Positions 14,691 through 23,054 of a stretch of DNA of 64,000 nucleotides are shown in pieces; position 1 is the stretch's first letter, and each line of letters begins with the position of its first letter. The stretch lies in NCBI RefSeq assembly GCF_900546705.1, contig NZ_URDP01000002.1, positions 1-64,000 on the forward strand, in the 5' to 3' direction. The DNA is from an uncultured Oscillibacter sp. (GTDB lineage: Bacteria; Bacillota; Clostridia; Oscillospirales; Oscillospiraceae). Both the position numbers and the translations under genes were made by a program. The notes beneath the pieces are model-generated. The model was not told the DNA's origin. It did not search any database and was given only the letters and a program-made list of their open reading frames with translations.

Positions 14691-15181
14691 GTCTGTACAG
14701 CTCCCTTCAGTTGAAAGTCCAAAAATTCCTCCGCGTCCTCATGGGCCGCGGCCTGGAACACGGCCCGGCACCGGAGTCTCCCCCGCCGCCGGAACATCTG
14801 GGTGGCCGACTCCCACTCCAGTCCCTCCCAGGCAAGTTCCCCGGGCCGGATGCCGCCGGGCAGTCCCCCCAGCAGCACCTCGGCGGCCAGGGTACAGCCC
14901 TCCCGGCACTGCTGAGCGGTGCCGCCCCGGACGTCCACCCAGATCTCCGCGTCCAGCTGCTTGCCGTAGAGCTCCAGCACCGTGCCCGCCTCCGGGTCGT
15001 AAGCCTCCCCCAGATAGCTGCAAAAGCCCATGGGGCCGCTCTCGGCGGTGCCCACGTCCACGGTGGCCACGGCGCCGCCGTAGTCCCCGGCCCATCGGTC
15101 GGGGTAGGCCGTCAGGGCCGTGAGCCCCGCACCGGTGAGGGCGCCGCACACCGCCTGCTGGATCTTTTCGATCTCCTTCAT
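14687..15181 (-). CDS. Tail completion/terminator-like protein
   Basis: 164 residues. It begins MKEIEKIQQAVCGALTGAGL TALTAYPDRWAGDYGGAVATV with a beta-alpha-beta layout and QLDAEIWVDVRGGTAQQCRE, which suits tail terminator (gpU/XkdJ-like) proteins that cap the tail under the head. Position between the head-completion and sheath genes fits. The ATG at 15181 follows GGAGGCGGTG and overlaps the preceding stop by 4 bases. The family assignment is by context. Confidence 0.6.
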   Translation of the reverse strand: MKEIEKIQQAVCGALTGAGLTALTAYPDRWAGDYGGAVATVDVGTAESGPMGFCSYLGEAYDPEAGTVLELYGKQLDAEIWVDVRGGTAQQCREGCTLAAEVLLGGLPGGIRPGELAWEGLEWESATQMFRRRGRLRCRAVFQAAAHEDAEEFLDFQLKGAVQT

Positions 15182-15498
15182 GTCACCGCCTCCTTTTCCG
15201 CCTCCGCCAAGGCCCACCAGAAAAGGGCCGTATTCCCCGGCCCGTAAGGCCGGGCGGAGCGCACCCGGAAGCGCTGGCCGTTCCAGGCCAGGCGGTCCCC
15301 GGGGGACACCTTCGTGCCCCCCAGGTACAGCCACAGCCGCTCGTCCACCCATCCAAGGGCCGTGACGGCGGAGGGCACCCGCTCGCTCCTTTGGGCCAGG
15401 GGCTGGAAAAACGCCCGGACCTCACCGGTGAAGTCCGCCGTCTCTACCCGGACGGACTGTCCCCAGCGGTCCATGACGCGCTTGACCCACGCCCTCAT
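15178..15498 (-). CDS. Head-tail joining (stopper) protein
   Basis: 106 residues, beta-rich with Trp/Arg-rich loops: WGQSVRVETADFTGEVRAFF, LGWVDERLWLYLGGTKVSPG DRLAWNGQRFRVRSARPYGP. It resembles small SPP1 gp16/HK97 gp10-like head-closure proteins in size, barrel pattern and location. It overlaps its neighbours by 4 bases on both sides (ATGA). Confidence 0.6.
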   Translation of the reverse strand: MRAWVKRVMDRWGQSVRVETADFTGEVRAFFQPLAQRSERVPSAVTALGWVDERLWLYLGGTKVSPGDRLAWNGQRFRVRSARPYGPGNTALFWWALAEAEKEAVT

Positions 15499-15860
15499 CC
15501 CCTCACCCCCAAAAAGGCGAAGTCGCCGGTGGAGGCGTAGGGGGCCATCAGCTCCCCGGCAGCGGCGGAGAGGGCCGCGGCCAGGGCCGCCCGGTCACTT
15601 GCCGACCGGCCCGTGACGGACAGCTCCCCGGCGGCAAAGGCGGCAACACCGCCCGCGTCCCCGCCCCATACCGCCTGGGCGGCGGCGGAGAAAGCGGCGG
15701 CACAGGGCAGCGCCTGTCCGCACGATTCCTCCGTCACGCCGTCCCGCAGCCGCGACTGCCAGCGCTGCAAGGCCGCCTGACACAGCGGCTCCAGCAGCGC
15801 CGTGTCCGTCTCCTCCAGACCGGCCAGCCGGGCGGCCAGCGCCACGATGGTCTCATCCAT
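15495..15860 (-). CDS. Head-tail connector/adaptor protein
   Basis: 121 residues, almost entirely helical: MDETIVALAARLAGLEETDT, ALLEPLCQAALQRWQSRLRD GV, FSAAAQAVWGGDAGGVAAFA AGELSVTG. The pattern fits gp6/gp15-like connectors that sit under the portal. It follows the capsid gene. The ATG at 15860 is chosen over an in-frame GTG at 15869, which lies inside the ribosome site. Confidence 0.6.
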   Translation of the reverse strand: MDETIVALAARLAGLEETDTALLEPLCQAALQRWQSRLRDGVTEESCGQALPCAAAFSAAAQAVWGGDAGGVAAFAAGELSVTGRSASDRAALAAALSAAAGELMAPYASTGDFAFLGVRG

Positions 15861-15890
15861 GCCGGTCACCTTCCTCTCTCCGTGCGCTTC

Positions 15891-16922
15891 TCAGACGGTC
15901 AGAATCTTGGACGCGTCGGGGAAGAGCTTGGCAAAGCCGGAGATGGAGGTGATGGCGGCCCGCTCCAGCTGGCGGTCGATGAGCTTGTCGTACTCCACGG
16001 TGATCTCGCTGGAGCAGATCTGCTCCAGGGCATAGCGCTTGTCCAGGCCCACCAGGGTTCCCTCGGGCAGGGCGCTGCACCGCAGGAGCTTGGCGCCAAG
16101 GGGCGTGGTGAGGGTGCCGGTACCCTGGAAGTTCAATCCCGTCAGGGGGTTCTGGAACTCGGGGAGCTTGAGCATGGCGAGCATCATGTCGCCGCTTACC
16201 AGCAGGGTATTCATGGTGTAGGGGTCAAACTGGCTCCAGAAGTCCACCAGGGCCTCGTAGCTCAGGGTGCCGCCGGAGCCGGAGATGGTGCCGTCGCCCA
16301 CAGAAAAGCGCTGGGCGGCGTTATCGTTGCCGTCGCCCTTGTCGATGACCTCCACGGCGTCCTTGAGGTGCATCTTGCCGATGTAGGCGCCGATCTGGCG
16401 CAGCGTCACGGAGAAGAGGTCCAGCCGCTGGAAGCGGATGGCCTCGTAGGAGGCCACCAGCATTCTGCCCCGCTTGTGGAGGCGCACCAGGTTCTCCTGG
16501 GTGCGGATGGTGGTCTCGGGGATGCGGGCGCCCTCCTCCACCCGGCGCAGCGCCTTGTCCTCCTCGCTGGGGACGGAGGCGATGGAGCGGTAGTCCATGC
16601 CGTCAAAGCGGGTGACGGTGGCGGTGATGTCGGGCAGGATGCTGCCCTCCTCCAGGCCCTGGCGCACCACCCGGGAGACGAACTCGGGGAAGAGCACGGC
16701 GGAGTCGGTGGTGTGGAAGAACTTCTCCACGCAGTCGCTGCCGGCGCCCTTGACCTTGATGTCGAATCGCTTGAGCTGGCGCTGGAAAGCGTCCATGCCC
16801 TCCAGGGGCGTGCCCTTGTAGTGCTCGCTGGGGTCCAGCTCCTCCAGGGTCTGGGTGAAGCTGGTGCCGCTGCGGCCGTACATGCCCTTTTCCAGGCGGA
16901 TGTTTTCGTAGTGATAAGCCAT
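15891..16922 (-). CDS. Major capsid protein (HK97-fold expected)
   Basis: 343 residues. It begins MAYHYENIRLEKGMYGRSGT SFTQTLEELDPSEHYKGTPL, contains FPEFVSRVVRQGLEEGSILP DITATVTRFDGMDYRSIASV, and a C-terminal P-domain-like part with LPEGTLVGLDKRYALEQICS. Position (protease, decoration, capsid, connector), size and the AAITSISGFAKLFPDASKIL end all support a major capsid protein. The ATG at 16922 follows TAAGGAGG. It builds the icosahedral head that would hold packaged DNA. Confidence 0.88.
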   Translation of the reverse strand: MAYHYENIRLEKGMYGRSGTSFTQTLEELDPSEHYKGTPLEGMDAFQRQLKRFDIKVKGAGSDCVEKFFHTTDSAVLFPEFVSRVVRQGLEEGSILPDITATVTRFDGMDYRSIASVPSEEDKALRRVEEGARIPETTIRTQENLVRLHKRGRMLVASYEAIRFQRLDLFSVTLRQIGAYIGKMHLKDAVEVIDKGDGNDNAAQRFSVGDGTISGSGGTLSYEALVDFWSQFDPYTMNTLLVSGDMMLAMLKLPEFQNPLTGLNFQGTGTLTTPLGAKLLRCSALPEGTLVGLDKRYALEQICSSEITVEYDKLIDRQLERAAITSISGFAKLFPDASKILTV

Positions 16923-16935
16923 TGTCTTGTCCTCC

Positions 16936-17271
16936 TTACAGTACAAAGGTCACGGTGTCATCTCCGGCGCGCACCACCCGGTACTCCCGGCCGGACGTGT
17001 CGGCCTTGACGCCGCCGCTGCCGTCGGCGCTGAGCTTGGCCCAGCCCAGGGCGGGGGCGCTGGTGCAGGGCACGGTGACCATGCCGCCCAAAGCCACGGT
17101 GCAGGCGCCGCCGTCTCTTGCCACGCTCAGCACCACGCCGCAAAAGCCGTCGCCCGCGCCGCAGGCGGCCACGGTGTCGTCCGCGCTGATCTTGACCACC
17201 TCACCCTCCTTGACCTCGCCGCAGGCGAAGGTGGCGGCCCACTGGCCAATTCCCTCATACGAAAGATTCAT
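16936..17271 (-). CDS. Capsid decoration (cement) protein-like
   Basis: 111 residues, almost all beta: MNLSYEGIGQWAATFACGEV KEGEVVKISADDTVAACGAG, then FCGVVLSVARDGGACTVALG GMVTVPCT. The repeated GEVV/GMVTV pattern and location between the protease and major capsid genes fit small decoration proteins that bind the capsid surface. No catalytic motif is seen. Confidence 0.65.
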   Translation of the reverse strand: MNLSYEGIGQWAATFACGEVKEGEVVKISADDTVAACGAGDGFCGVVLSVARDGGACTVALGGMVTVPCTSAPALGWAKLSADGSGGVKADTSGREYRVVRAGDDTVTFVL

Positions 17272-17298
17272 TGTGCTTCTCCTTTCTATTGATCGTCC

Positions 17299-18177
17299 TC
17301 AGACGAGAAATACGGTTTCATCCTCCCGCCCGGCGGCAGGTGCCGCGGGCAGCTGGGGCGCAGGCGGGAAGCGGCGGGCGACCTGCTTTTCATAGGACTT
17401 CTTCAGTCCCAGCAGCTCCGGCTCGTCCAGCTTGGCCGCGGCGGCGGCGAAGGCCTCCCCGTCCAGGGCGTCATCGGCGAGCATGGCCAGGCGCACCACC
17501 TCACGGCGCAGCCCGTCCAGATACTTCGCCCCCAGCGCCGCCTGCTTGCGCAGCACCGCCGTGTCCCCGCGCTCTTGATAAAAGCGCTTGAGCACGCCGG
17601 CCTCCCGCTGGGCGGGCACCGCCACAAAGGACCACTCATAGGCGTCCCGGGGGTCTTGCAGCTCCCGGAAGCACAGCTTGCCGTCGTAGCGCTGTCCCTT
17701 TTCGTGACCGCACTGGCCCTCGGCGCCGCAGATGGAGCAAACGCTTTTGGCCATGCTGCACCCCACGCTGACCTCCTTTTTGATGCCGCCTTCGATCTCG
17801 GCGATGAGCTCGGCGTTTTTCTCCGTCCGCAGCAGGTATGCCCAGCCCTTGAGCCAGCGGTACCCGTCCCCTGCCGCCGTGGTGACGGCGGGCTCCGCCA
17901 CCACCTCCGTGCGGTAGATGCGGGCGGTCTGGCCCTGGGCGGACCACTGGTGGTCGAACACGCCGCTCTTGCCCACGAAGAGCCGTCCCAGCTCTTCCAG
18001 GGCGTCCGGGTCGAACCGCTCCAGATCCCGGTCCACCTCGTTGTCGCAAAGCCGCAGGGTAAAGGTGTACACCTGCTCCGGCGTCAGAGGCGTCTTTGCC
18101 AGGCGGTTGATTCTCTCCAGGTCCTGCGCATCCGGCGTCCCCGGCTCCACGGCCGATTGTTCCTTACGAATGTCCAT
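17299..18177 (-). CDS. Prohead (capsid maturation) protease-like protein
   Basis: 292 residues. The motif KSGVFDHQWSAQGQTARIYR (His near residue 83) and KKEVSVGCSMAKSVCSICGA (Ser near residue 144) give the His/Ser pair expected of prohead serine proteases, followed by AYEWSFVAVPAQREAGVLKR. A Cys-rich insert CSICGAEGQCGH...C looks like a small zinc site, a feature I recall in related clostridial phage proteins. It lies between the portal and capsid genes, as expected. The start at 18177 follows GGAGGGAG. The C-terminal 90 residues may be the scaffold. Confidence 0.75.
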   Translation of the reverse strand: MDIRKEQSAVEPGTPDAQDLERINRLAKTPLTPEQVYTFTLRLCDNEVDRDLERFDPDALEELGRLFVGKSGVFDHQWSAQGQTARIYRTEVVAEPAVTTAAGDGYRWLKGWAYLLRTEKNAELIAEIEGGIKKEVSVGCSMAKSVCSICGAEGQCGHEKGQRYDGKLCFRELQDPRDAYEWSFVAVPAQREAGVLKRFYQERGDTAVLRKQAALGAKYLDGLRREVVRLAMLADDALDGEAFAAAAAKLDEPELLGLKKSYEKQVARRFPPAPQLPAAPAAGREDETVFLV

Positions 18178-18187
18178 TGCTCCCTCC

Positions 18188-19351
18188 TCACTCCGTTGCT
18201 GCGGCGGAACCTGCCTGCGCCGCGTCGTTTGCAAGCTGCAATTTCCGGGCCTCCTCCCGGTAGAGGGCGGCCTTGGCCTCCTCCACCTCGTCCTGGAGGT
18301 TGATGTCGTCCCAGACCACCTCAAAGCCGCAGGCGTAGCCGTGCATTCTCAGCCACAGCCGGCAGATCCGCTCCACTGTAGGCGTCAGGGACCGGCGGAT
18401 GGCGGTGATCTCCGTGGTCAGAAGGTCCGCCTGCTGGCTGCTCATGCGCTCGGTGGAGCTCCAGCTCAGCCCCAGCATGAACGGCGGGATGCCGGTCTTG
18501 GCCACGATCTGCTCCAGGATCTGCCGCACGGGCACCTCGCTGTCGAGAATGGGGGCGTCGCCGCCGATCACCTTGATGTCCACATCCCCCACAGCCACGA
18601 AGTCCCGTACCCGGCCGCCCCGGGTATCCTCCATGGCGGCGGACCACTCCCGGGCCAGCTGACGGCTGCGCTCGGCGGCCTGTCCCTCTCCGCTGCGGCA
18701 GGTGACGGCAAAGCGCACGTTGCCGCAGCGCTCCCAGTTGACGCCGATGGTGTGGTAGATCTTCATGAGGATGTCCGCCAGAAACGGCATGGACCGCAGC
18801 AGCGACACGCCGTAGGGGTTCACCGCCTCCGGGTGGAAGGGGGTGAACAGCAGCAGCCCCTGATAGGGCAGCGGGCGCATGTGCCCGGCCTCGTCGGGCC
18901 CGCAGATGACAAAGTCCAGCGGGTGCTCTCCCTCCCGAATCTCCAGAAGGTCGGTCCTGCCGCACAAGAGGGCGGCGATGTCGGCTCCGCCGGGCCGGAC
19001 CACCATCTCCCCCACGGCCCGGCCGTAGGTCAAAAGGGAATCCAGGTAGCAGTCCAGAAAGGCGTTGACGCCGAACTGCCCCCGGCCGGTGGGCACCGTG
19101 CGCAAAAACTCCCGCAGCTGCCGCTGGGCAGCCGGGTCGGCGCACTCCGCGTCCACGCCGCCGCACATGCGCACCAGCTTGTAAATGGCGGCGTCCACCA
19201 ATGGCACGGCCTCCCGCACGGCCCGGTAGAGCCGGTCCTCCCCGCTGCGCAGGGGCACGTAGTCCCCCAGCATGCCGAAGGGGTGCTGCTCACCGCTGCG
19301 CAGCTGCACCGGCGCGGCTTCCACAGGGGGCTGCTTTTTGAACCATCTCAA
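18188..19351 (-). CDS. Phage portal protein
   Basis: 387 residues. It begins MRWFKKQPPVEAAPVQL. The portal pattern is clear: YRAVREAVPLVDAAIYKLVR M, then FLDCYLDSLLTYGRAVGEMV, FTPFHPEAVNPYGVSLLRSM PFLADILMKIYHTIGVNWER, and the clip/wing helices ILEQIVAKTGIPPFMLGLSW SSTERMSSQQADLLTTEI. It forms the dodecameric DNA gate of the head. The TTG at 19351 follows GAGGAGGAGAGG; a GTG at 19372 overlapping the terminase stop is possible. It is the normal length for an HK97-type portal. Confidence 0.9.
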   Translation of the reverse strand: MRWFKKQPPVEAAPVQLRSGEQHPFGMLGDYVPLRSGEDRLYRAVREAVPLVDAAIYKLVRMCGGVDAECADPAAQRQLREFLRTVPTGRGQFGVNAFLDCYLDSLLTYGRAVGEMVVRPGGADIAALLCGRTDLLEIREGEHPLDFVICGPDEAGHMRPLPYQGLLLFTPFHPEAVNPYGVSLLRSMPFLADILMKIYHTIGVNWERCGNVRFAVTCRSGEGQAAERSRQLAREWSAAMEDTRGGRVRDFVAVGDVDIKVIGGDAPILDSEVPVRQILEQIVAKTGIPPFMLGLSWSSTERMSSQQADLLTTEITAIRRSLTPTVERICRLWLRMHGYACGFEVVWDDINLQDEVEEAKAALYREEARKLQLANDAAQAGSAAATE

Positions 19352-19368
19352 ATCCTCTCCTCCTCTTC

Positions 19369-20580
19369 TCACGTGCGCCGCTCCACCCAGGTGGCCGCAA
19401 AGCCCCCGCCGGACTCTCCGGCCAGGTCCATGGCGAAGTAGCGCATCTCATCCATGGCGTGATCGTTCTCCTTTTTCGGAGCGTCGCTGCCGTGCTTTTC
19501 GTCCCAGCAGTAGAGCTCCATCTCCCTGAGGCAGTCCTCACACTCCCGGCACAAAACAATCCTGCCCTGCTTGAGTAGGTCCGCCGTCACCCGGATGCCG
19601 TCGGTCACGTCGTTGACGGCCCGGACCACGGTGAACCCCTCCCGGCGCAGCGTCTCGATAAAGCTGGCGGCGGAGGGGTCCACAATGACCCGCTCCACCG
19701 GCAGATTTCCCGCCAGGGCCCGCAGGTCGGCGGCGTACTCCGCGTCGGTTTTCTGATGGCCCGCCCGGCGGGAGTCGAAGTACATCTCCCGCACCCGGTA
19801 CCAAACGCCCTCCATCCGCCCCCACAGCCCGAAAGACGCGGGGTTGGCGGTGCCGTAGTCCACGGAGATCCGCCAGCGGTCGAAGGGACCGGCGGGGGCG
19901 GGGACGGCGTCCCGGCCCCGGTCGAAAAAGTCGTAGACCAGCCCCTGGGCCGCGGTCCACTCCCCCAGCACGAACCGCCGGTAAAAGACGCCGGAGTAGG
20001 CCCGGCGGTACCGCTGGCGGATGCGGGGGGAGAGGGCGGGGTTATCCTCCATGGTAAAGTGGAGGTACAGCGCCCGCCGCTCCCGGGCCTTGAGGATCCA
20101 CTCCCGGTAGAACCAGTGCTGGGGCCCCTCGGGGTTGCAGTTGAACCACAGCCGGCTGCCGGAGACGGAGCACCGGGCGCAGGCCTGCTCCACGAAGGAG
20201 CGGGGCATCAGGGCCGCCTCGTCCAGCAGCACACCGGCCAGGGTGCTGCCCTGGATGAGGGCGGCGCTGGACTCATCCCGCCCCCCGAAGAGCAAAAAGC
20301 GGTTTTCGTGTCCGGCGAAGCGGACCACCAGCAAATTTTCCGACCGCTTTTCCCGGCAGGCGAATCCCAGACGGCGCAGGCAGGGAATCAGGTCCGTCAA
20401 AAGGTTGCGCCGCAGGGAGGAGATGGTCTTGCCGCAAAGGCCGAACTGGCGGCCGTCGAAGCGGGCCTGGGCCCACAGGAAGAAGGAAAGGCCCATGGAA
20501 AAGGTCTTTCCGCTGCGGACGGCCCCGTCGCAGATGATGGCCTCCCAGGGGTCGTCCTGCCGGCACCACCAGGTGAGCAC
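19369..20580 (-). CDS. Terminase large subunit (PBSX-type)
   Basis: 403 residues. Walker A is GAVRSGKT (19-26) and Walker B is GVLLDEAAL (115-123), with WFNCNPEGPQHWFYREWI following. A C-terminal RNase H-like nuclease domain starts at RISVDYGTANPASFGLWG, with further acidic residues in VERVIVDPSAASFIETL and KKENDHAMDEMRYF. It pumps and cuts DNA during packaging. Both ATPase and nuclease residues look intact, so packaging may still work. The frame stays open upstream of the GTG at 20580 and encodes FSPKQRK, conserved in relatives, so a CTG near 20607 may be the real start. Confidence 0.93.
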   Translation of the reverse strand: MLTWWCRQDDPWEAIICDGAVRSGKTFSMGLSFFLWAQARFDGRQFGLCGKTISSLRRNLLTDLIPCLRRLGFACREKRSENLLVVRFAGHENRFLLFGGRDESSAALIQGSTLAGVLLDEAALMPRSFVEQACARCSVSGSRLWFNCNPEGPQHWFYREWILKARERRALYLHFTMEDNPALSPRIRQRYRRAYSGVFYRRFVLGEWTAAQGLVYDFFDRGRDAVPAPAGPFDRWRISVDYGTANPASFGLWGRMEGVWYRVREMYFDSRRAGHQKTDAEYAADLRALAGNLPVERVIVDPSAASFIETLRREGFTVVRAVNDVTDGIRVTADLLKQGRIVLCRECEDCLREMELYCWDEKHGSDAPKKENDHAMDEMRYFAMDLAGESGGGFAATWVERRT

Positions 20581-20611
20581 CTTCCGCTGCTTGGGGGAAA
20601 ACGTCAGTACC

Positions 20612-21088
20612 TCAGCCGTGCTCCCAGCTCCCTTCCTCCCCTGCCTCCGCGGTCAGGGCCTGATAGAGCTCCCGGGCGCCGCCGTGGGCGTCGCCGCTCT
20701 CCAGCAGGGCGCACAGCGCCTCCAGGGCCCGGACCCGGTCGGCAAACTTCACTTCCACGCCGCCCTTGTCCGTCACCCGGATCTCCGCTACGGCGGCCAG
20801 ATCCATGTCCGTCAGATCCGCCTGCCGGCCCTCCAGGGCCAGCCGCACGCCGTCCCGGGACTCTCCGAAGGCCAGCCGGGCCAGGCAGCGAAGCACGTCC
20901 TCCCGCCGCAGCTGGCCGGCGGCGGCCTCCCGCATCTGCTCCAGTCGGCGCTGGACCAGCTCCGAGGCCAGCAGGCCGAACCCGTCCTCCTCTCCGCACG
21001 CCGCGGCGGCCAGCTCCGGGTTCATGGTGCGCAGGTACGCCCGGCAAAACCTCTCCCGGCGGGCGGCAGCGGCCGATTTTTCCGCCAT
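20612..21088 (-). CDS. Terminase small subunit
   Basis: 158 residues. It begins MAEKSAAAARRERFCRAYLR TMNPELAAAACG, the helix-turn-helix opening of small terminases that recognise the packaging site. A helical middle (LASELVQRRLEQMREAAAGQ) and an oligomerisation-like segment (GVEVKFADRVRALEALCALL E) follow. The ATG at 21088 follows AAAGGAGGAG. It is the first gene of the particle cluster, and two adjacent palindromes lie 48-85 bp upstream. Confidence 0.85.
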   Translation of the reverse strand: MAEKSAAAARRERFCRAYLRTMNPELAAAACGEEDGFGLLASELVQRRLEQMREAAAGQLRREDVLRCLARLAFGESRDGVRLALEGRQADLTDMDLAAVAEIRVTDKGGVEVKFADRVRALEALCALLESGDAHGGARELYQALTAEAGEEGSWEHG

Positions 21089-21135
21089 GTTCTCTCCTCC
21101 TTTCCCGTTCAACCGCTCGCTCCCGCCGGGGAAAA

Positions 21136-21173
21136 CGTGCACGCCGGCGTGCACGGCGGGAAAATTTTCCCGC
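21136..21173. promoter_or_regulatory. Two adjacent perfect palindromes upstream of terS
   Basis: CGTGCACGCCGGCGTGCACG (21136-21155, 20 bp) and GCGGGAAAATTTTCCCGC (21156-21173, 18 bp) touch each other. Neither has a T-tract. They lie between the divergent particle cluster and histidine kinase gene and may be operators or a packaging site. Confidence 0.7.
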
Positions 21174-21212
21174 TGGATTTTTTCAGTTTTTTAGCGGAAT
21201 CTTAACGGACCG

Positions 21213-21223
21213 TCTGGTATAAT
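21213..21223 (+). promoter_or_regulatory. Extended -10 promoter of the KdpD-like kinase gene
   Basis: TGGTATAAT (TATAAT at 21218-21223) forms an extended -10. No good -35 is seen at 16-18 bp, so an activator may be needed. Confidence 0.55.
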
Positions 21224-21256
21224 TAGGCTGTAATATTTTGCAAAGGAGCCCTTGTA

Positions 21257-22315
21257 TTGCGTCAAAAGAAAACGCTCGCCCAGCTGTTTCCCTTCTCGCT
21301 GCGGGATCTTCTGCTCTCTCTGGCCATTTTCTTCTGCGCCGTGGAGTGCTGCTCGTTTTTCCGTCTGGCGGAGAGCAGCGACGGCTTTGCCACGCCGGTG
21401 TTCATTCTGGCGGTGCTGCTGATCTCCCGCTTCACCTCGGGGTACCTGTTCGGGCTGGTGGCCTCGCTGCTGGGGGTCATCTGCGTCAACTACATCTTCA
21501 CCTACCCCTATTTGTCATTGAACTTCACCCTCTCAGGGTATCCCCTGAGCTTCCTGGCCTTTTTCATGGTCTCCATCATCACCAGCACCCTGACCACCCA
21601 GGCCAAGGAGCAGGAGCGGCTGCGGACGGAGAACGAAAAGGAGAAAATGCGGGCCAACCTGCTGCGGTCCGTCTCCCACGACATCCGCACGCCGCTGACG
21701 TCCATTGTGGGGGCCACCTCCACCATTCTGGAAAACCCCACCCTGGCGCCCTCGGAGCAGCGGGAGCTGCTCTCGGATGTGCGCAGCGACGCTCAGTGGC
21801 TCATTCAGGTGGTGGAAAACCTGCTCTCCATCACCCGCATCGGCAACGACCAGGCCAAGCTCCAGAAGGAGCCGGAGGCGGCGGAAGAGGTTCTGGGGGA
21901 GGCGGTGCGGAAGTTTCGCAAGCGCTACCCGGACATCAAGGTGGAAGTGCAGGCGCCCCAGGAGCTGCTGCTGGTGCCCATGGACCCCATTCTCATCGAG
22001 CAGGTGCTCTCCAACCTGCTGGAAAATGCGGTGCTCCACGGGGAGACCACGGAGCGCATCTGCCTGGCGGTGCGCCGGGAGGGAGACAAGGCCTGCTTTT
22101 CCGTGACGGACGACGGCCAGGGCATTGCGCCGGAGGTGCTGCCCCGCCTGTTTGACGGCACCCTCAAGCACAGTGAGACGCCCACGGGAGACGGGAAGCG
22201 GAACATGGGGCTGGGGCTTTCGGTGTGCATGGCCATCGTCCGGGCCCACGGCGGTACACTGGACGCGCGGAACCTGGCCAGGGGCGCAGAGTTTACGTTC
22301 CGGCTGCCCCTGTAA
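21257..22315 (+). CDS. Sensor histidine kinase, KdpD C-terminal type
   Basis: 352 residues. Four hydrophobic segments (about 18-34, 46-58, 62-80, 97-112) form a DUF4118 domain as in KdpD. They are followed by a HisKA domain with His141 (LRSVSHDIRTPLTSIVGATS) and a HATPase domain (LSNLLENAVLHG, DDGQGIAPEVL, GLGLSVC). The large N-terminal KdpD sensor/USP domains are absent, so this is a truncated-type KdpD known in Firmicutes. It probably senses a membrane or ionic signal and phosphorylates the regulator 17 bp downstream. The TTG start follows AAAGGAG by 8 bases. No kdpFABC genes are nearby. Confidence 0.88.
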   Translation: MRQKKTLAQLFPFSLRDLLLSLAIFFCAVECCSFFRLAESSDGFATPVFILAVLLISRFTSGYLFGLVASLLGVICVNYIFTYPYLSLNFTLSGYPLSFLAFFMVSIITSTLTTQAKEQERLRTENEKEKMRANLLRSVSHDIRTPLTSIVGATSTILENPTLAPSEQRELLSDVRSDAQWLIQVVENLLSITRIGNDQAKLQKEPEAAEEVLGEAVRKFRKRYPDIKVEVQAPQELLLVPMDPILIEQVLSNLLENAVLHGETTERICLAVRREGDKACFSVTDDGQGIAPEVLPRLFDGTLKHSETPTGDGKRNMGLGLSVCMAIVRAHGGTLDARNLARGAEFTFRLPL

Positions 22316-22332
22316 AGAAGGAGGAACCCACG

Positions 22333-23040
22333 ATGAATATTCGGGAAAAGATTTTGGTGGTGGAGGACGAGAAGAACATTGCCCACTTCATCTCCGCCGT
22401 ACTCAATACCAACGGCTACGAGGCCATGCAGGCCCGGACCGGAGAGGAGGCGCTGTCCATGATCTCCTCCCACTGCCCCGATCTGATCATTCTGGACCTG
22501 GGACTGCCGGATATGGACGGCATGGAGATTCTCCGCAGCCTGCGCAGCTGGTCGAGCCTGCCGGTGGTGGTGGTGTCGGCCCGGTCCCACGAGCGGGACA
22601 AGGTGGCCGCCCTGGACCTGGGGGCGGACGACTATCTCACCAAGCCCTTCGGCACGGACGAGCTGCTGGCCCGGGTGCGCACGGCCATCCGCCACACCCG
22701 CACCTCCTCCGGCAACGACGAGATCGCCCAGCGGGGGACGTATACGGTGGGCGATCTGGTGGTGGACTTCAACAAGCACCAGGCGCTGGTGCGGGGTCAG
22801 AACGTGCGGCTGACCCTCAGCGAGTTCCGGATTGTGGCGCTGCTGGCCAAGTACGCCGGCAAGGTGCTCACCTACGACTTCATCATCAAGGAGCTCTGGG
22901 GCCCCCGTGCCAGCGGGGACAATCAGATTCTCCGGGTGAATATGGCCAACATCCGCCGCAAGATCGAAGAGAACCCGGCGGAGCCCCGCTACCTCTTTAC
23001 GGAGGTGGGCGTGGGCTACCGGATGGCCGAAGGCGACTAA
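22333..23040 (+). CDS. OmpR-family response regulator, KdpE-like
   Basis: 235 residues. The receiver domain has acidic ED at 11-12, phospho-acceptor Asp55 (LIILDLGLPDMDG) and Lys105 (LTKPFG). The winged-helix DNA-binding domain has LTLSEFRIVALLAKYAGKVL and LRVNMANIRRKIEENPAEPR. It is the partner of the kinase just upstream (gap 17 bp, ribosome site GGAGG) and ends in a strong terminator, so the two form a bicistronic operon. Targets are not visible; the CstA-type gene that follows has a candidate operator. Confidence 0.9.
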   Translation: MNIREKILVVEDEKNIAHFISAVLNTNGYEAMQARTGEEALSMISSHCPDLIILDLGLPDMDGMEILRSLRSWSSLPVVVVSARSHERDKVAALDLGADDYLTKPFGTDELLARVRTAIRHTRTSSGNDEIAQRGTYTVGDLVVDFNKHQALVRGQNVRLTLSEFRIVALLAKYAGKVLTYDFIIKELWGPRASGDNQILRVNMANIRRKIEENPAEPRYLFTEVGVGYRMAEGD

Positions 23041-23054
23041 TCGTTTACCTAAAA

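Noticed and set aside
8416..21088. R-type tailocin (headless contractile tail)
   Set aside because: Terminase, portal, protease, decoration and capsid genes are present, so a DNA-packing head is expected.
8416..21088. Extracellular contractile injection system (eCIS)
   Set aside because: No eCIS AAA+ ATPase, toxin or spike-loaded effector gene was seen, and head genes are present.
21257..23040. Complete KdpDE potassium system
   Set aside because: The kinase lacks the N-terminal KdpD domains, and no kdpFABC genes are in the window, so no potassium role was claimed.
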